Source: Solibacillus sp. FSL W7-1436 (GTDB lineage: Bacteria > Bacillota > Bacilli > Bacillales_A > Planococcaceae). From it: a DNA stretch of 64,000 nucleotides. Position 1 is the first letter of the stretch. Each line of letters opens with the position of its first letter. This document shows, one piece after another, positions 8,152 to 17,037 of the stretch. A model generated the notes under the pieces. That model was not told where the DNA came from. It did no database searches and was given only the letters and a program-made list of their open reading frames with translations. A program made the position numbers and the translations under genes. The DNA lies in contig NZ_JBBOWV010000001.1 in NCBI RefSeq assembly GCF_038007305.1, forward strand, positions 2,656,501-2,720,500, in the 5' to 3' direction.

Positions 8152-9038
8152 CTATGTTCAGTGTAACGGTCGGTTTTTGTCCAGCTGTCGATCTCCGAAA
8201 TATTTTGCATTGATTGCGCTTTTTCGTAAGCATCCAGATTTTGCTGCAGTTGCGTGACTGTACGTGCCCCAATAACTGTCGAAGCAACCGTCGGGTATTG
8301 TAAATTGAAAGCAAGGGCTGCTGCATGAACATCCCCGAACTGCAGTTCAATTTTTTGCAGCACGTCTTTTGCCGCCGCTTCATCATAGCTCATATAAGAT
8401 TTTAAACGTGTGCGCCATTCGTTCGTCAGCAAGCCTTTTGCAATCGATCCGCGTGTTACGACAGAAGCACCTGTCTGTTGGATCGGTTCGAAAAATTCAC
8501 TTGCCCGTTCATCAAAAATATTAAACTGCATCATATTGCTGACCGCAGCACTGTTTTGCAGAAATGGCATGAAAACATTCGGTCGGATGGAGGAAATGCC
8601 GTATTCGCGGATAAGTCCTTCCTTTTTCAAACTTTCAAATGTGTCGGTAATTTCTTCCCAATTATCTTCTGTCGTACCGCCATGTAACTGGTAAAGATCC
8701 AAGTAATCTGTCTGTAGCCGCTTCAGGCTGTCACGGACCGCTTTATTAATATAATCTGCGGATGTATCCCAGCCCCAGCCTTCCTTTCCTTCTTCCCAGC
8801 GGTTTCCGACTTTAGATGCCACGAATACATTGTGTCGGTGCTGCTTCAATGCCGCGCCAACAACTTTTTCGTTTTCTCCCTGGTTATATAGATCGGCGGT
8901 ATCAAAATAGTTAATGTCCGCATCAATTGCAGCATGGATGACCTCTTCTGCTTGTGTCGGATTTGGAGGTAATGACATACAGCCTAAACTAATTTCAGAG
9001 ATTTGAAGATTGCTTGTACCTAATTGTCGTTTTTTCAT
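8148..9038 (-). CDS. aldo/keto reductase, YqkF type
   Basis: A 296-residue NADPH-dependent oxidoreductase of the aldo-keto superfamily. The catalytic tetrad is visible as D46, Y51 (FDTADLY), K76 (ASKVG) and H119 (YQLHG). Substrate unknown. The reading frame extends upstream to 9161, but ATG at 9038 follows GGGAGG and starts MKKRQLG, the family N-terminus. It matches yqkF by position and is translationally coupled to vanZ. Confidence 0.93.
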   Translation of the reverse strand: MKKRQLGTSNLQISEISLGCMSLPPNPTQAEEVIHAAIDADINYFDTADLYNQGENEKVVGAALKQHRHNVFVASKVGNRWEEGKEGWGWDTSADYINKAVRDSLKRLQTDYLDLYQLHGGTTEDNWEEITDTFESLKKEGLIREYGISSIRPNVFMPFLQNSAAVSNMMQFNIFDERASEFFEPIQQTGASVVTRGSIAKGLLTNEWRTRLKSYMSYDEAAAKDVLQKIELQFGDVHAAALAFNLQYPTVASTVIGARTVTQLQQNLDAYEKAQSMQNISEIDSWTKTDRYTEHR

Positions 9039-9125
9039 GTTAATTCCTCCCAGGTGCAATATTTTAGAAAAGCTCTTACTAATGGTACAATGAATAGAAG
9101 CTAGAGAACAAGTGGAGGCATGGTC

Positions 9126-9668
9126 ATGAAAAAATTTGAAGAGAAAACAATTCAATCCCAACCGATTTATTCCGGGAAGGTTATTTCATTAAAAGTAGAC
9201 GATGTATCGCTTCCGAACGGTGAAACAGGGAAGCGTGAAATTATCAATCATCCAGGTGCTGTCGCAGTTATTGCCATCACAGAAAACAATAAAATTTTAC
9301 TTGTTGAGCAGTACCGTAAAGCTCTTGAACGTTCAATTATAGAGATCCCTGCCGGCAAGCTGGAAAAAGGGGAAGAGCCCATTGTAACGGCCCGCCGCGA
9401 GTTGGAAGAAGAGACAGGGTATACGTCGGATCATTTCGAATTTATTCAGGCTTTTGCAACTTCACCGGGATTTGCGGATGAAATCATTCATATTTACGTA
9501 GCGGAAAAGTTGAAAAAATTAGACATTCCGGTGGATTTAGATGAAGATGAATTTGTGGAGTTAATGGAAGTATCACTGGAAGAAGCAGAAGCGATGGTAG
9601 CGGACGGCCGTATTTACGATGCCAAAACGGCTTTTGCGATATTATGGCTGAAATTAAAAATGAAATGA
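9126..9668 (+). CDS. nudF: ADP-ribose pyrophosphatase, NUDIX family
   Basis: A 180-residue hydrolase splitting ADP-ribose to AMP and ribose 5-phosphate. The Nudix box is complete: GKLEKGEEPIVTARRELEEE then TGY, matching Gx5Ex7REUxEExGU, at about residues 77-99. ATG 9126 lies 7 nt from GTGGAGG and gives the family start MKKFEEKTI; the ATG at 9120 touches the ribosome site. It lies divergently to yqkF and upstream of the spoIIM-position gene, as in B. subtilis. Confidence 0.95.
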   Translation: MKKFEEKTIQSQPIYSGKVISLKVDDVSLPNGETGKREIINHPGAVAVIAITENNKILLVEQYRKALERSIIEIPAGKLEKGEEPIVTARRELEEETGYTSDHFEFIQAFATSPGFADEIIHIYVAEKLKKLDIPVDLDEDEFVELMEVSLEEAEAMVADGRIYDAKTAFAILWLKLKMK

Positions 9669-9735
9669 AATCAATAATTGTTTACGCATAAGGACAATTT
9701 ATGTGCATAAGTTGTATGGACAAGGAGGCGTCCAA

Positions 9736-10245
9736 ATGCGTAAATATCTATATATTCAATATACTTCGATGATTGTCGTATGTTTCATTTGTGGTGTAGT
9801 TTGTTATCAGCTATTCGATATTGGACAAGTGCAGCAAATTATTAAATATAGTGATCGTAGACTGCTCCAAATGGAAAAACCTGAATTGCTTTGGAGTGTA
9901 GTTCCTTTCATAGTTGCCTTAAGTATTGTATTATTCTTTTCGACACATAAATATTTGCCGCGTATAGGTCTTATTTTTATTGCTATAAAAGTAACGTTTT
10001 TAGGCTTTAGCTCGGTATATTTACTTGTACAGCATGACTCTATTAAACTCTATGCATTTTGGTGGTTTCCATTTCAGCTAATATATTGTGTACTTTTAAT
10101 TATGCTCTATCAAATTACTACTAAAACTACGAGTAGACGAGCCTTGAAAACGGTAATGCCATGGAAAAAAATTATTTTCCTGATAGTCGTGATGATAATT
10201 GTTTTTGCAGTCGAGAATTTAGCAATTACTTATTTATTTAAATAA
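9736..10245 (+). CDS. multipass membrane protein in the spoIIM position
   Basis: A 169-residue protein with five hydrophobic segments (about 9-27, 50-66, 76-98, 104-122 and 146-165). In B. subtilis the gene between nudF and fur is spoIIM, needed with SpoIID and SpoIIP for engulfment. This protein is shorter than SpoIIM (about 214) and I see no clear SpoIIM signature, though the last helix with VENLAITYLFK is compatible. It may be a highly diverged SpoIIM or an unrelated protein. ATG 9736 lies 8 nt after AAGGAGG; the frame's upstream start at 9703 has no such site. Confidence 0.8.
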   Translation: MRKYLYIQYTSMIVVCFICGVVCYQLFDIGQVQQIIKYSDRRLLQMEKPELLWSVVPFIVALSIVLFFSTHKYLPRIGLIFIAIKVTFLGFSSVYLLVQHDSIKLYAFWWFPFQLIYCVLLIMLYQITTKTTSRRALKTVMPWKKIIFLIVVMIIVFAVENLAITYLFK

Positions 10246-10253
10246 TCATTGTC

Positions 10254-10283
10254 TTGTAATGAGATTTACTCATTTGGTATAAT
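10254..10283 (+). promoter_or_regulatory. fur promoter with an inverted repeat in its spacer
   Basis: TTGTAA (10254-10259), 18 bp, TATAAT (10278-10283), followed by an AGGAGGGCG ribosome site. AATGAG-ATTTA-CTCATT (10258-10274) is a perfect 6-5-6 inverted repeat sitting between the two hexamers, a plausible operator for Fur itself or a paralogue such as PerR. Confidence 0.6.
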
Positions 10284-10309
10284 GAAAAGAGTTTAGGAGG
10301 GCGTCACAT

Positions 10310-10777
10310 ATGGAGAGCCGTATTGATCGAATTAAAAAACAACTGCATAGTGCGAGCTATAAGCTGACGCCACAGCGAGAAGCAACAGTAGCGGTTTTAC
10401 TGGAGCATGAGGAAGATCATTTAAGTGCTGAGGACGTTTACTTATTAGTAAAAGAAAAAGCACCGGAGATTGGACTGGCTACTGTATACCGTACATTGGA
10501 GCTTTTAACAGAGCTGAAAATTGTCGATAAAATTAATTTTGGTGATGGGGTGTCCCGTTATGATTTACGTCAAGAGGGCGCGAAGCATTTCCATCATCAT
10601 CTAGTTTGTATCGAATGTGGCGCAGTAGATGAAATTCAAGAAGATTTACTGGAAGATGTAGAAGAAATAGTGGAGAAACGTTGGAACTTTATAATCAAAG
10701 ATCACCGTCTGACATTCCATGGCATCTGCTGGCGTTGTCATGATAATAGTGACAACTCTGGAGACGGCAATGCATAA
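10310..10777 (+). CDS. fur: ferric uptake regulator Fur
   Basis: A 155-residue Fur-family repressor. The winged helix (about 10-85) has the signature GLATVYRTLELL. The structural zinc site is C100-x2-C103 and C140-x2-C143, and the HFHHH cluster at 93-97 is the regulatory metal site. With two CxxC pairs it could be Fur, PerR or Zur; the nudF-xerD neighbourhood matches B. subtilis fur. It represses iron uptake genes when ferrous iron is plentiful. Confidence 0.92.
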   Translation: MESRIDRIKKQLHSASYKLTPQREATVAVLLEHEEDHLSAEDVYLLVKEKAPEIGLATVYRTLELLTELKIVDKINFGDGVSRYDLRQEGAKHFHHHLVCIECGAVDEIQEDLLEDVEEIVEKRWNFIIKDHRLTFHGICWRCHDNSDNSGDGNA

Positions 10778-10786
10778 TCTATAATC

Positions 10787-10821
10787 AAAAAAAGAACAGC
10801 AAAATTTGCTGTTCTTTTTTT
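10787..10821 (+). terminator. terminator after fur
   Basis: AAAGAACAGC pairs with GCTGTTCTTT around AAAATTT, followed by a T run. Confidence 0.85.
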
Positions 10822-10872
10822 ATGCTATTTTGTTTAAGCAGAAAATTATTAAAGACGGGCAAGCATATTCAC

Positions 10873-10914
10873 AAAAAAAACTCTATTTCCCTCAACTGGG
10901 GGAAATAGAGTTTT
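10873..10914. terminator. terminator of yflT, usable in both directions
   Basis: AAAACTCTATTTCCC pairs with GGGAAATAGAGTTTT around TCAACTGG; the A run on the left supplies the T tract for the minus strand. Confidence 0.85.
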
Positions 10915-10924
10915 GTTATTTTAT

Positions 10925-11269
10925 TTATTTAGCAGGGTGATGGGCAACAATTAGGATCTTGCCTGCATCCAGATCATTTTTTGCAGTTGCATGTTCATTT
11001 TCGCCTACACCGATGTCAGTAAGCTGATGGTGCAGATCTTCCGGAGTACTTTGGAAGAAGTTTTTAATCGATGCAAAGAAGCCTTTGTCATTTTCCGTTG
11101 TTCCAGGCGTTTTGCTCGCATCTACATTGAAAAAGTCGGCAATATCTTCCGCACGCTTGTTGCTGTTTGCGAATACATGAATATGATCGCGGTCATAACC
11201 CTCTGTAATAAATGATTCGATTACTGATTTTGCCTGAACACCGTTTTCTACTGATTTAATAACTGCCAT
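10925..11269 (-). CDS. yflT: general stress protein, YflT type
   Basis: A 114-residue soluble protein of the heat-induced stress protein YflT / GSP17M N-terminal family: it begins with a beta strand (AVIKSVENG), then a helix, a strand ending HVFAN, an Asp/Asn-rich linker, and a final strand ILIVAH. Biochemical role unknown. In B. subtilis yflT is induced by sigma B, and a sigma-B-like promoter lies upstream here. It breaks the fur-xerD synteny. Confidence 0.88.
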   Translation of the reverse strand: MAVIKSVENGVQAKSVIESFITEGYDRDHIHVFANSNKRAEDIADFFNVDASKTPGTTENDKGFFASIKNFFQSTPEDLHHQLTDIGVGENEHATAKNDLDAGKILIVAHHPAK

Positions 11270-11304
11270 ATATATACACTCTCCTTTGTATGAATACTGA
11301 TGTT

Positions 11305-11330
11305 ATTCCCTAAGCTCTTACAATTAAAAC
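11305..11330 (-). promoter_or_regulatory. sigma-B-like promoter of yflT
   Basis: On the minus strand GTTTTA (11330-11325), 14 bp, GGGAAT (11310-11305). This is close to the sigma-B consensus GTTTAA-N13/15-GGGTAT and sits about 36 bp upstream of the yflT start, the right place for the general stress regulon. Confidence 0.6.
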
Positions 11331-11406
11331 GTTTAGAGATTCATACAGTCGTCATTCAGCTTTCAGGAGAACGTGCATACAGTTGGAAATGATACGGTTT
11401 AAACGG

Positions 11407-12723
11407 CTACTGTTCTATGAGATCGTGCATTTTTTTAATTTCTAAAAATTGCAGCTGATGGCCATCGATTTCATGGATCTTAAATGCATAGTTTTCAAAA
11501 ATAAATGTATCTTCAATATTCAGGTCCGGCATGTTTGTGAAGTACCAGCCGCCGATTGTATCAACATTCGGGTCTTCAATATCAAGAAACAGCAGTTTAG
11601 AAACATCTTCAAGCAATACTTTTGAATAGACCAGATAATGGTCTTCACCGATTTTACGAATATCCGAAACTTCATCATCATCAAACTCATCGCGGATTTC
11701 ACCGACAAGTTCTTCCAGAATATCTTCGACGGTAATCATACCGCTCGTTCCACCGTATTCATCAAGCAGAATCGCAATGTGAATACGCTTTTTCTGCATA
11801 ATCTGAAGCAGACTTTGAATCGGTGTTGTTTCAATTGTGCGGACGACCGGATTAATATAGTCTTCCAATTTAAACGTCGCCGGATTGATCCGGTTATTCA
11901 TACCGAGTGTTAAAAAATCTTTAATGTTTAAAAAACCTAATATATTATCGCGGTCCCCATCGTAAACCGGGTAGCGTGTATAGCGTTCCTCTGAAACTTG
12001 TGTTAACACTTCTTCGAACGTTGCAGTAACATCAAAGCCGACAATATCGGTACGGGGAACCATAATTTCACGTGCGATTTTATCATCGAATTCAAATACA
12101 TTGTTTACATATTTTAATTCGTTTACATTGATTTCGCCGGATTTATAGCTCTCCGACAGAAGCAGGCGCAATTCCTCTTCCGTATGGGAGAGTTCATGTT
12201 CGCTCGCAGGTCGCATCCCGAACAATTTCAATAATAAACGTGCTGACCCATTTAACAGCCAAATTAACGGGAACATAAGTTTATAGAATAATTGAATAGG
12301 CTTTGCGAATGCCAGGGTAATCGCTTCTGCTCTTTGAATAGCAATCGTTTTCGGTGCAAGTTCACCTACTACTACGTGGAAGAAAGTCGCTAAAAAGAAT
12401 GCGCCACCTAATGTAAACCAATGAATATATTCTGTGCCAATTCCAATCGATTCAAAGAATGGGTGAAGTATAAACTCAAATGTCGATTCACCGACCATAC
12501 CAATTCCCAGCGCTGTTACTGTAATACCTAATTGACATGCCGATAAATATTCATCAAGGTGGGTTGTTACATTTTTAGCTGAAATGGAACCGGCTTTACC
12601 TTCAGCTACAAGTTGGTCAATACGGGATTGACGGACTTTTACGATCGCAAATTCCGTTGCAACGAAAAATGCTGTAAAAGCGATTAAAACCGAGAAAATA
12701 ATTAAGTTAATGATTGTGGTCAA
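11407..12723 (-). CDS. CNNM/CorC-type transporter (DUF21-CBS-CorC_HlyC)
   Basis: A 438-residue protein with a DUF21 membrane domain at about 1-190 (start TTIINLIIFSVLIAF, motif ATEFAIVKVRQSRID), a CBS pair at about 205-335 (EIMVPRTDIVGFD) and a CorC_HlyC domain at about 345-432. The family, labelled hemolysin, includes magnesium/cobalt exporters. The only start available is TTG at 12723: an in-frame TAG lies 12 nt upstream and the good AGGAGGTG site is 30 nt away across a hairpin. It follows the MerR gene closely. Confidence 0.92.
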   Translation of the reverse strand: MTTIINLIIFSVLIAFTAFFVATEFAIVKVRQSRIDQLVAEGKAGSISAKNVTTHLDEYLSACQLGITVTALGIGMVGESTFEFILHPFFESIGIGTEYIHWFTLGGAFFLATFFHVVVGELAPKTIAIQRAEAITLAFAKPIQLFYKLMFPLIWLLNGSARLLLKLFGMRPASEHELSHTEEELRLLLSESYKSGEINVNELKYVNNVFEFDDKIAREIMVPRTDIVGFDVTATFEEVLTQVSEERYTRYPVYDGDRDNILGFLNIKDFLTLGMNNRINPATFKLEDYINPVVRTIETTPIQSLLQIMQKKRIHIAILLDEYGGTSGMITVEDILEELVGEIRDEFDDDEVSDIRKIGEDHYLVYSKVLLEDVSKLLFLDIEDPNVDTIGGWYFTNMPDLNIEDTFIFENYAFKIHEIDGHQLQFLEIKKMHDLIEQ

Positions 12724-12761
12724 ACGAGCGTTCTACTCACGAAGTAGAACGTTCACCTCCT
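12721..12761 (-). promoter_or_regulatory. Shine-Dalgarno bridged to a TTG start by a hairpin
   Basis: On the minus strand AGGAGGTG (12761-12754) overlaps the MerR stop. An 8-bp stem (12751-12744 with 12736-12729, loop of 7) follows, then TTG at 12723. Linear spacing is 30 nt; with the hairpin folded only 7 unpaired nt remain between the site and the start codon, an ideal distance. Confidence 0.65.
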
Positions 12762-13155
12762 AGTTATTTAAAATTAATAATAGTGATTGCATGAGTGCAA
12801 CACTTTCAGGTGAAACTTTTTTACGGAGTTTCTGCCGCTCTTTGTCATCTAAATGCTCCATTAATAACGTTACATCATGTTCAAGCTTGCGCATTTGCAG
12901 TCGAATATCCTGAACATCGATCTCTTCGGGTTCTTCTTTTGAAGGGCCAAGTAAGCGGTGAATTTCTTCGAGGCATTTGCCAAGCTTCTTCTGCTCCTCA
13001 ATCCAGTGTATTCGTTCAATCATCTCTTTATCATAGTAGCGATAATTGGATGCCGAACGTTCTACTTTTAGAAGGCCCAAATTTGTATAATAATCAATAG
13101 TTCGTTTTGTCACGCCAGTTGCTGCAGCAAGCTCTCCGATTTTTAGTTTGTCGAT
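12760..13155 (-). CDS. MerR family regulator with a broken or non-AUG start
   Basis: The open frame encodes DKLKIGELAAATGVTKRTI, a normal MerR helix-turn-helix, then a wing (SASNYRYYD) and a helical dimerisation region. ATG, GTG and TTG are absent before the HTH: the first in-frame candidates are ATC at 13155 or GTG at 13113, and the GTG would delete half the HTH. A TTG at 13160 near AGAGGTGAT is one base out of frame; one extra G in the GGG run at 13156-13158 would restore it. It is either a sequencing slip, a rare start, or a fresh frameshift. It probably regulates the downstream CNNM gene. Confidence 0.7.
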   Translation of the reverse strand: MDKLKIGELAAATGVTKRTIDYYTNLGLLKVERSASNYRYYDKEMIERIHWIEEQKKLGKCLEEIHRLLGPSKEEPEEIDVQDIRLQMRKLEHDVTLLMEHLDDKERQKLRKKVSPESVALMQSLLLILNN

Positions 13156-13346
13156 CCCAAATTATCACCTCTATCTGTCACGTTTTACTTTCAAGAATAC
13201 CGTAAATAGTGCATTTTGTAAATGGGACGCTATTATATGGAAGTGCTGTGCTGCATTGAAAAAATAAATGAACGAAGGATAAAACGTCACTTCAATTGTA
13301 CGAAAATGGTAATATAAATGTATAGAATGCAAGAGGGGCGATTAAT

Positions 13347-14249
13347 ATGCAAGCTTTAAAAGATTCAATAGAAGATTATCTACATTTTATCAAAGTCGAA
13401 CGTCAGCTGTCTGATAATACATTACAATCCTATAAGCGTGATTTAGTCGCATATGCCCGTCACATCCATCATGAGCAGCAGATCATGGAATTTGATAAAG
13501 TTATGCGCGAACATATTTTGATTTATTTGGACAGCTTACGGTCTGTTGGGAAATCATCGAAGACGATCTCGAGACAAATTTCATCGATCCGTTCTTTTCA
13601 TCAGTTTTTGTTGAGGGAAAAAGTGACGAATCAGGATCCTACCGTTCATTTGGAAATGCCTAAAAAAGAACTGTCATTACCAAAAGTATTATCAATAGAA
13701 GAAATTGATGCACTTTTGACTGCACCTTCTGTAGAAAAACCTCAGGGAACTCGGGATATCGCCATTCTGGAAATGATGTACGGTTCCGGAATGCGTATAA
13801 GTGAACTGATTGAACTGAACCTGGAAGATGTTCATATGACAATGGGCTTCGTCCGCGTTTTTGGTAAAGGCGGCAAAGAACGTATTATACCGCTTGGGCG
13901 AAGTGCGATTTCTGCATGTGTAAATTATGTGGAGCAGGCAAGACCTCAGCTTTTAGGCGATGCACCTAAAAATGATGCGTTTTTCATTACGCAGAGAGGG
14001 AAAAGATTCACGAGACAAGGCTGCTGGAAAATCATTAAGGAACATGCGGCAGCAGCAGGCATTTCCAAAGAAATTACACCGCATGTTCTACGCCATTCCT
14101 TTGCGACACATCTGATTGAAAATGGTGCTGATTTACGTGCAGTACAAGAACTGTTAGGCCATGCAGATATATCAACGACACAAATTTATACGCATGTTAG
14201 TAAAACCCGTTTATCGGAAGTATATAAACAATTCCACCCGCGTGCTTAA
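13347..14249 (+). CDS. xerD: tyrosine recombinase XerD
   Basis: A 300-residue recombinase that, with XerC/CodV, resolves chromosome dimers at dif. The N-terminal SAM-like domain spans about 5-90 and the catalytic domain about 110-290. The full active set is present: R150, K174, H246, R249, H272 and nucleophile Y281. Length is typical of XerD, and the fur-deoB context matches B. subtilis ripX. GAGGGGCG precedes the ATG. Confidence 0.96.
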   Translation: MQALKDSIEDYLHFIKVERQLSDNTLQSYKRDLVAYARHIHHEQQIMEFDKVMREHILIYLDSLRSVGKSSKTISRQISSIRSFHQFLLREKVTNQDPTVHLEMPKKELSLPKVLSIEEIDALLTAPSVEKPQGTRDIAILEMMYGSGMRISELIELNLEDVHMTMGFVRVFGKGGKERIIPLGRSAISACVNYVEQARPQLLGDAPKNDAFFITQRGKRFTRQGCWKIIKEHAAAAGISKEITPHVLRHSFATHLIENGADLRAVQELLGHADISTTQIYTHVSKTRLSEVYKQFHPRA

Positions 14250-14387
14250 AAACGGCATAATCGCGTAAGACTATGGAGAGTTTCACTTTTCAATTAAAAA
14301 TAAATCTCTGGAAATCGGATGTCTGACCTTTACTTTGTTTAGACGTTTTATGTAAAATAGAATGGAAGAAGAGGAGTTGAAAGCATT

Positions 14388-15566
14388 ATGCAACCGTTTA
14401 AGAAAGTACATGTAATTGTAATGGATTCTGTTGGTATCGGTGAAGCACCGGATGCCGATAAATTTGGCGATGCTGGCTCAAATACATTAGGACATATCGC
14501 AGAAAAAATGAATGGCTTAACTATGCCGAATATGGAGAAATTGGGTTTATCGAATATTCGTGAACTTAAAGGCATAAATAAAACTGAAAAACCCGCTGCA
14601 TTTTACGGCATGATGCAAGAAGCATCTGTTGGTAAAGATACAATGACAGGACACTGGGAGATTATGGGACTGAACATCGATACTCCATTTAAAGTATATC
14701 CGGAAGGCTTCCCCGCGGAACTGATTTCCAAGCTGGAAGAAGCAACTGGCCGTAAAGTACTTTGTAATTTACCTTACAGTGGAACCGCTGTCATTGACGA
14801 CTATGGTCCGGAACATATGGAAACGGGTGCAATTATTGTGTATACATCCGCAGACCCGGTTATGCAGATTGCAGCACATGAAGAAGTGATTCCAGTAGAA
14901 GAACTTTATAAAATCTGTGAAATTGCCCGTGAATTGACACTGGATGCTGAATTTTTAGTAGGTCGTGTAATTGCCCGTCCATTCGTTGGCGAACCAGGCA
15001 ACTTTACGCGTACATCAAACCGTCATGACTATGCATTGACACCATTTGGCCGTACGACAATGGCTGAAATGAAGGACGCAAAACTTGATGTCATTGCGAT
15101 CGGTAAAATTTCGGACATCTTTAATGGTGACGGGGTAACGGAAGCGATTCGTACGAAAGACAACACGGACGGCATGGACAAGATGGCGGAAGTTGTTCGT
15201 CGTGATTTCCATGGTATCAGCTTCCTGAACTTAGTGGACTTTGATGCAAACTTTGGGCACCGACGTGACCCGATCGGCTATGGTCAGGCATTGGAAGAAT
15301 TTGATCGTCGTTTACCGGAAGTTATGGAAGCGTTATCAGAGGATGATTTGCTGATTATTACGGCAGACCACGGGAATGACCCGACATTCCCTGGTACAGA
15401 CCATACACGTGAATATGTACCGTTAATTGTCTACTCACCGCGCTTTACAGCAGGATCGGAACTGCAGCTGCGTGAGACATTTGCGGATATTGCAGCAACA
15501 ATTGCAGATAATTTTAATATTGCAGCACCGCAGTTCGGAAAAAGCTTTTTATCAGAGCTGAAATAA
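14388..15566 (+). CDS. deoB: phosphopentomutase DeoB
   Basis: A 392-residue alkaline-phosphatase-superfamily enzyme interconverting (deoxy)ribose 1- and 5-phosphate in nucleoside salvage. D13 (VMDSVG) and T85 (GKDTMTGHW) are the metal and phospho-threonine positions; [19 protein letters not shown] carries further metal ligands. Length is normal. The pyrimidine nucleoside phosphorylase gene follows after 14 nt, so they form an operon making and then isomerising pentose 1-phosphates. Confidence 0.97.
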   Translation: MQPFKKVHVIVMDSVGIGEAPDADKFGDAGSNTLGHIAEKMNGLTMPNMEKLGLSNIRELKGINKTEKPAAFYGMMQEASVGKDTMTGHWEIMGLNIDTPFKVYPEGFPAELISKLEEATGRKVLCNLPYSGTAVIDDYGPEHMETGAIIVYTSADPVMQIAAHEEVIPVEELYKICEIARELTLDAEFLVGRVIARPFVGEPGNFTRTSNRHDYALTPFGRTTMAEMKDAKLDVIAIGKISDIFNGDGVTEAIRTKDNTDGMDKMAEVVRRDFHGISFLNLVDFDANFGHRRDPIGYGQALEEFDRRLPEVMEALSEDDLLIITADHGNDPTFPGTDHTREYVPLIVYSPRFTAGSELQLRETFADIAATIADNFNIAAPQFGKSFLSELK

Positions 15567-15580
15567 GGGGGATTTTTCAC

Positions 15581-16885
15581 ATGAGAATGGTAGATATTAT
15601 TGAAAAAAAACGTAACGGCGAAGAATTGACAACAGCTGAAATTCGTTTCTTTGTAGAAGGGTATACAGACGGCACGATCCCTGATTATCAGGCAAGTGCG
15701 TTATGTATGGCAATTTACTTTCAGGATATGACAGATCGCGAACGCGCGGATTTAACGATGGCGATGGTGGAGTCAGGTGACCAAATCGACCTTTCTTCAA
15801 TTGCAGGCGTAAAAGTAGACAAACACTCAACAGGCGGAGTTGGCGATACAACGACATTGCCATTGGCTGCAATGGTAGCTGCTGTCGGTGTTCCGGTAGC
15901 AAAAATGAGTGGCCGTGGTTTAGGTCACACGGGCGGTACAATCGACAAGCTTGAAGCGATTGAAGGTTTCCATGTCGAATTAACAAGTGAAGAGTTTTCA
16001 AAACAAGTAAATGAAATCGGCATGGCAGTTATCGGTCAATCAGGCAACTTAACACCAGCGGATAAAAAGCTGTATGCGCTGCGTGATGTTACGGGAACGG
16101 TTTCAAGCATTCCTCTGATTGCCGGTTCAATCATGTCGAAGAAAATTGCTGCAGGTGCAGATGCAATTGTTCTTGATGTTAAAACAGGTGACGGCGCCTT
16201 TATGAAAACGGTAGAAGATTCAGTTAAACTGGCTGAAGCTATGGTGAAAATCGGAAATAACGTTGGCCGTAAAACAATGGCGATTATTTCGGATATGAGC
16301 CAGCCTTTAGGCTATGCAATCGGAAATGCTCTTGAAGTTCAGGAAGCGATCGATACATTAAAAGGAAAAGGTCCGGCTGATCTAAATGAACTTTGCTATA
16401 CATTGGGATCTCAAATGGTTGTTGTTGGCGGTAAAGCAAAAACAATCGAAGAAGCTCGAAAAATGCTGGAGGAAGTTGTAGCGAACGGGGCAGCATTGGA
16501 AGTACTGAAAAAATTCATCGCAGCACAAGGCGGGGATGCTTCAGTCGTGGATGATCCATCCCGTTTACCTCAGGCGAAATTCAAATTTGATGTACCTGCT
16601 AAACAGGCAGGCTATGTCTCAAAAATTGAAGCCGATGATATCGGAACAGCTGCAATGCTTCTTGGTGCGGGCCGTGCAACGAAGGAATCTGAAATTGACT
16701 TGGCAGTAGGCCTTGTCCTTCATAAAAAAGTAGGCGATCAAGTCGAAGCAGGCGAATCGCTTATGACGATCCATGCCAATACAGAAAATGTCGATGCAGT
16801 ATTAGAAAAGATTTATGCACATGTATACATTTCTGCAGAAAAAGTCGAAGCACCAAAATTAATCGAAGCAATTATTACACAATAA
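15581..16885 (+). CDS. pdp: pyrimidine-nucleoside phosphorylase
   Basis: A 434-residue enzyme splitting uridine, thymidine and deoxyuridine with phosphate. The family signature [16 protein letters not shown] lies at about 107-122, and KHSTGGVGD at about 81-89 is the phosphate loop. It starts [10 protein letters not shown] 9 nt after GGGGG. In B. subtilis a purine phosphorylase (pupG) occupies this slot after drm, so gene content differs here. It ends at a strong terminator. Confidence 0.96.
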   Translation: MRMVDIIEKKRNGEELTTAEIRFFVEGYTDGTIPDYQASALCMAIYFQDMTDRERADLTMAMVESGDQIDLSSIAGVKVDKHSTGGVGDTTTLPLAAMVAAVGVPVAKMSGRGLGHTGGTIDKLEAIEGFHVELTSEEFSKQVNEIGMAVIGQSGNLTPADKKLYALRDVTGTVSSIPLIAGSIMSKKIAAGADAIVLDVKTGDGAFMKTVEDSVKLAEAMVKIGNNVGRKTMAIISDMSQPLGYAIGNALEVQEAIDTLKGKGPADLNELCYTLGSQMVVVGGKAKTIEEARKMLEEVVANGAALEVLKKFIAAQGGDASVVDDPSRLPQAKFKFDVPAKQAGYVSKIEADDIGTAAMLLGAGRATKESEIDLAVGLVLHKKVGDQVEAGESLMTIHANTENVDAVLEKIYAHVYISAEKVEAPKLIEAIITQ

Positions 16886-16896
16886 TAAAAAGCAAG

Positions 16897-16937
16897 AATC
16901 TTTCGCAGTCCGGAATGGATTGCGAAAGATTTTTTTG
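16897..16937 (+). terminator. terminator after pdp
   Basis: AATCTTTCGCA pairs with TGCGAAAGATT around 13 bases, followed by TTTTTT. Confidence 0.9.
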
Positions 16938-17037
16938 TGCTTTAAATATTTTACAAATATGATAAACTAAGAAGTATATTACTGCTTAAAGTAATAAAAA
17001 TTCTGTTTTATGAATATTTATAAGAAGAAGGGATACT

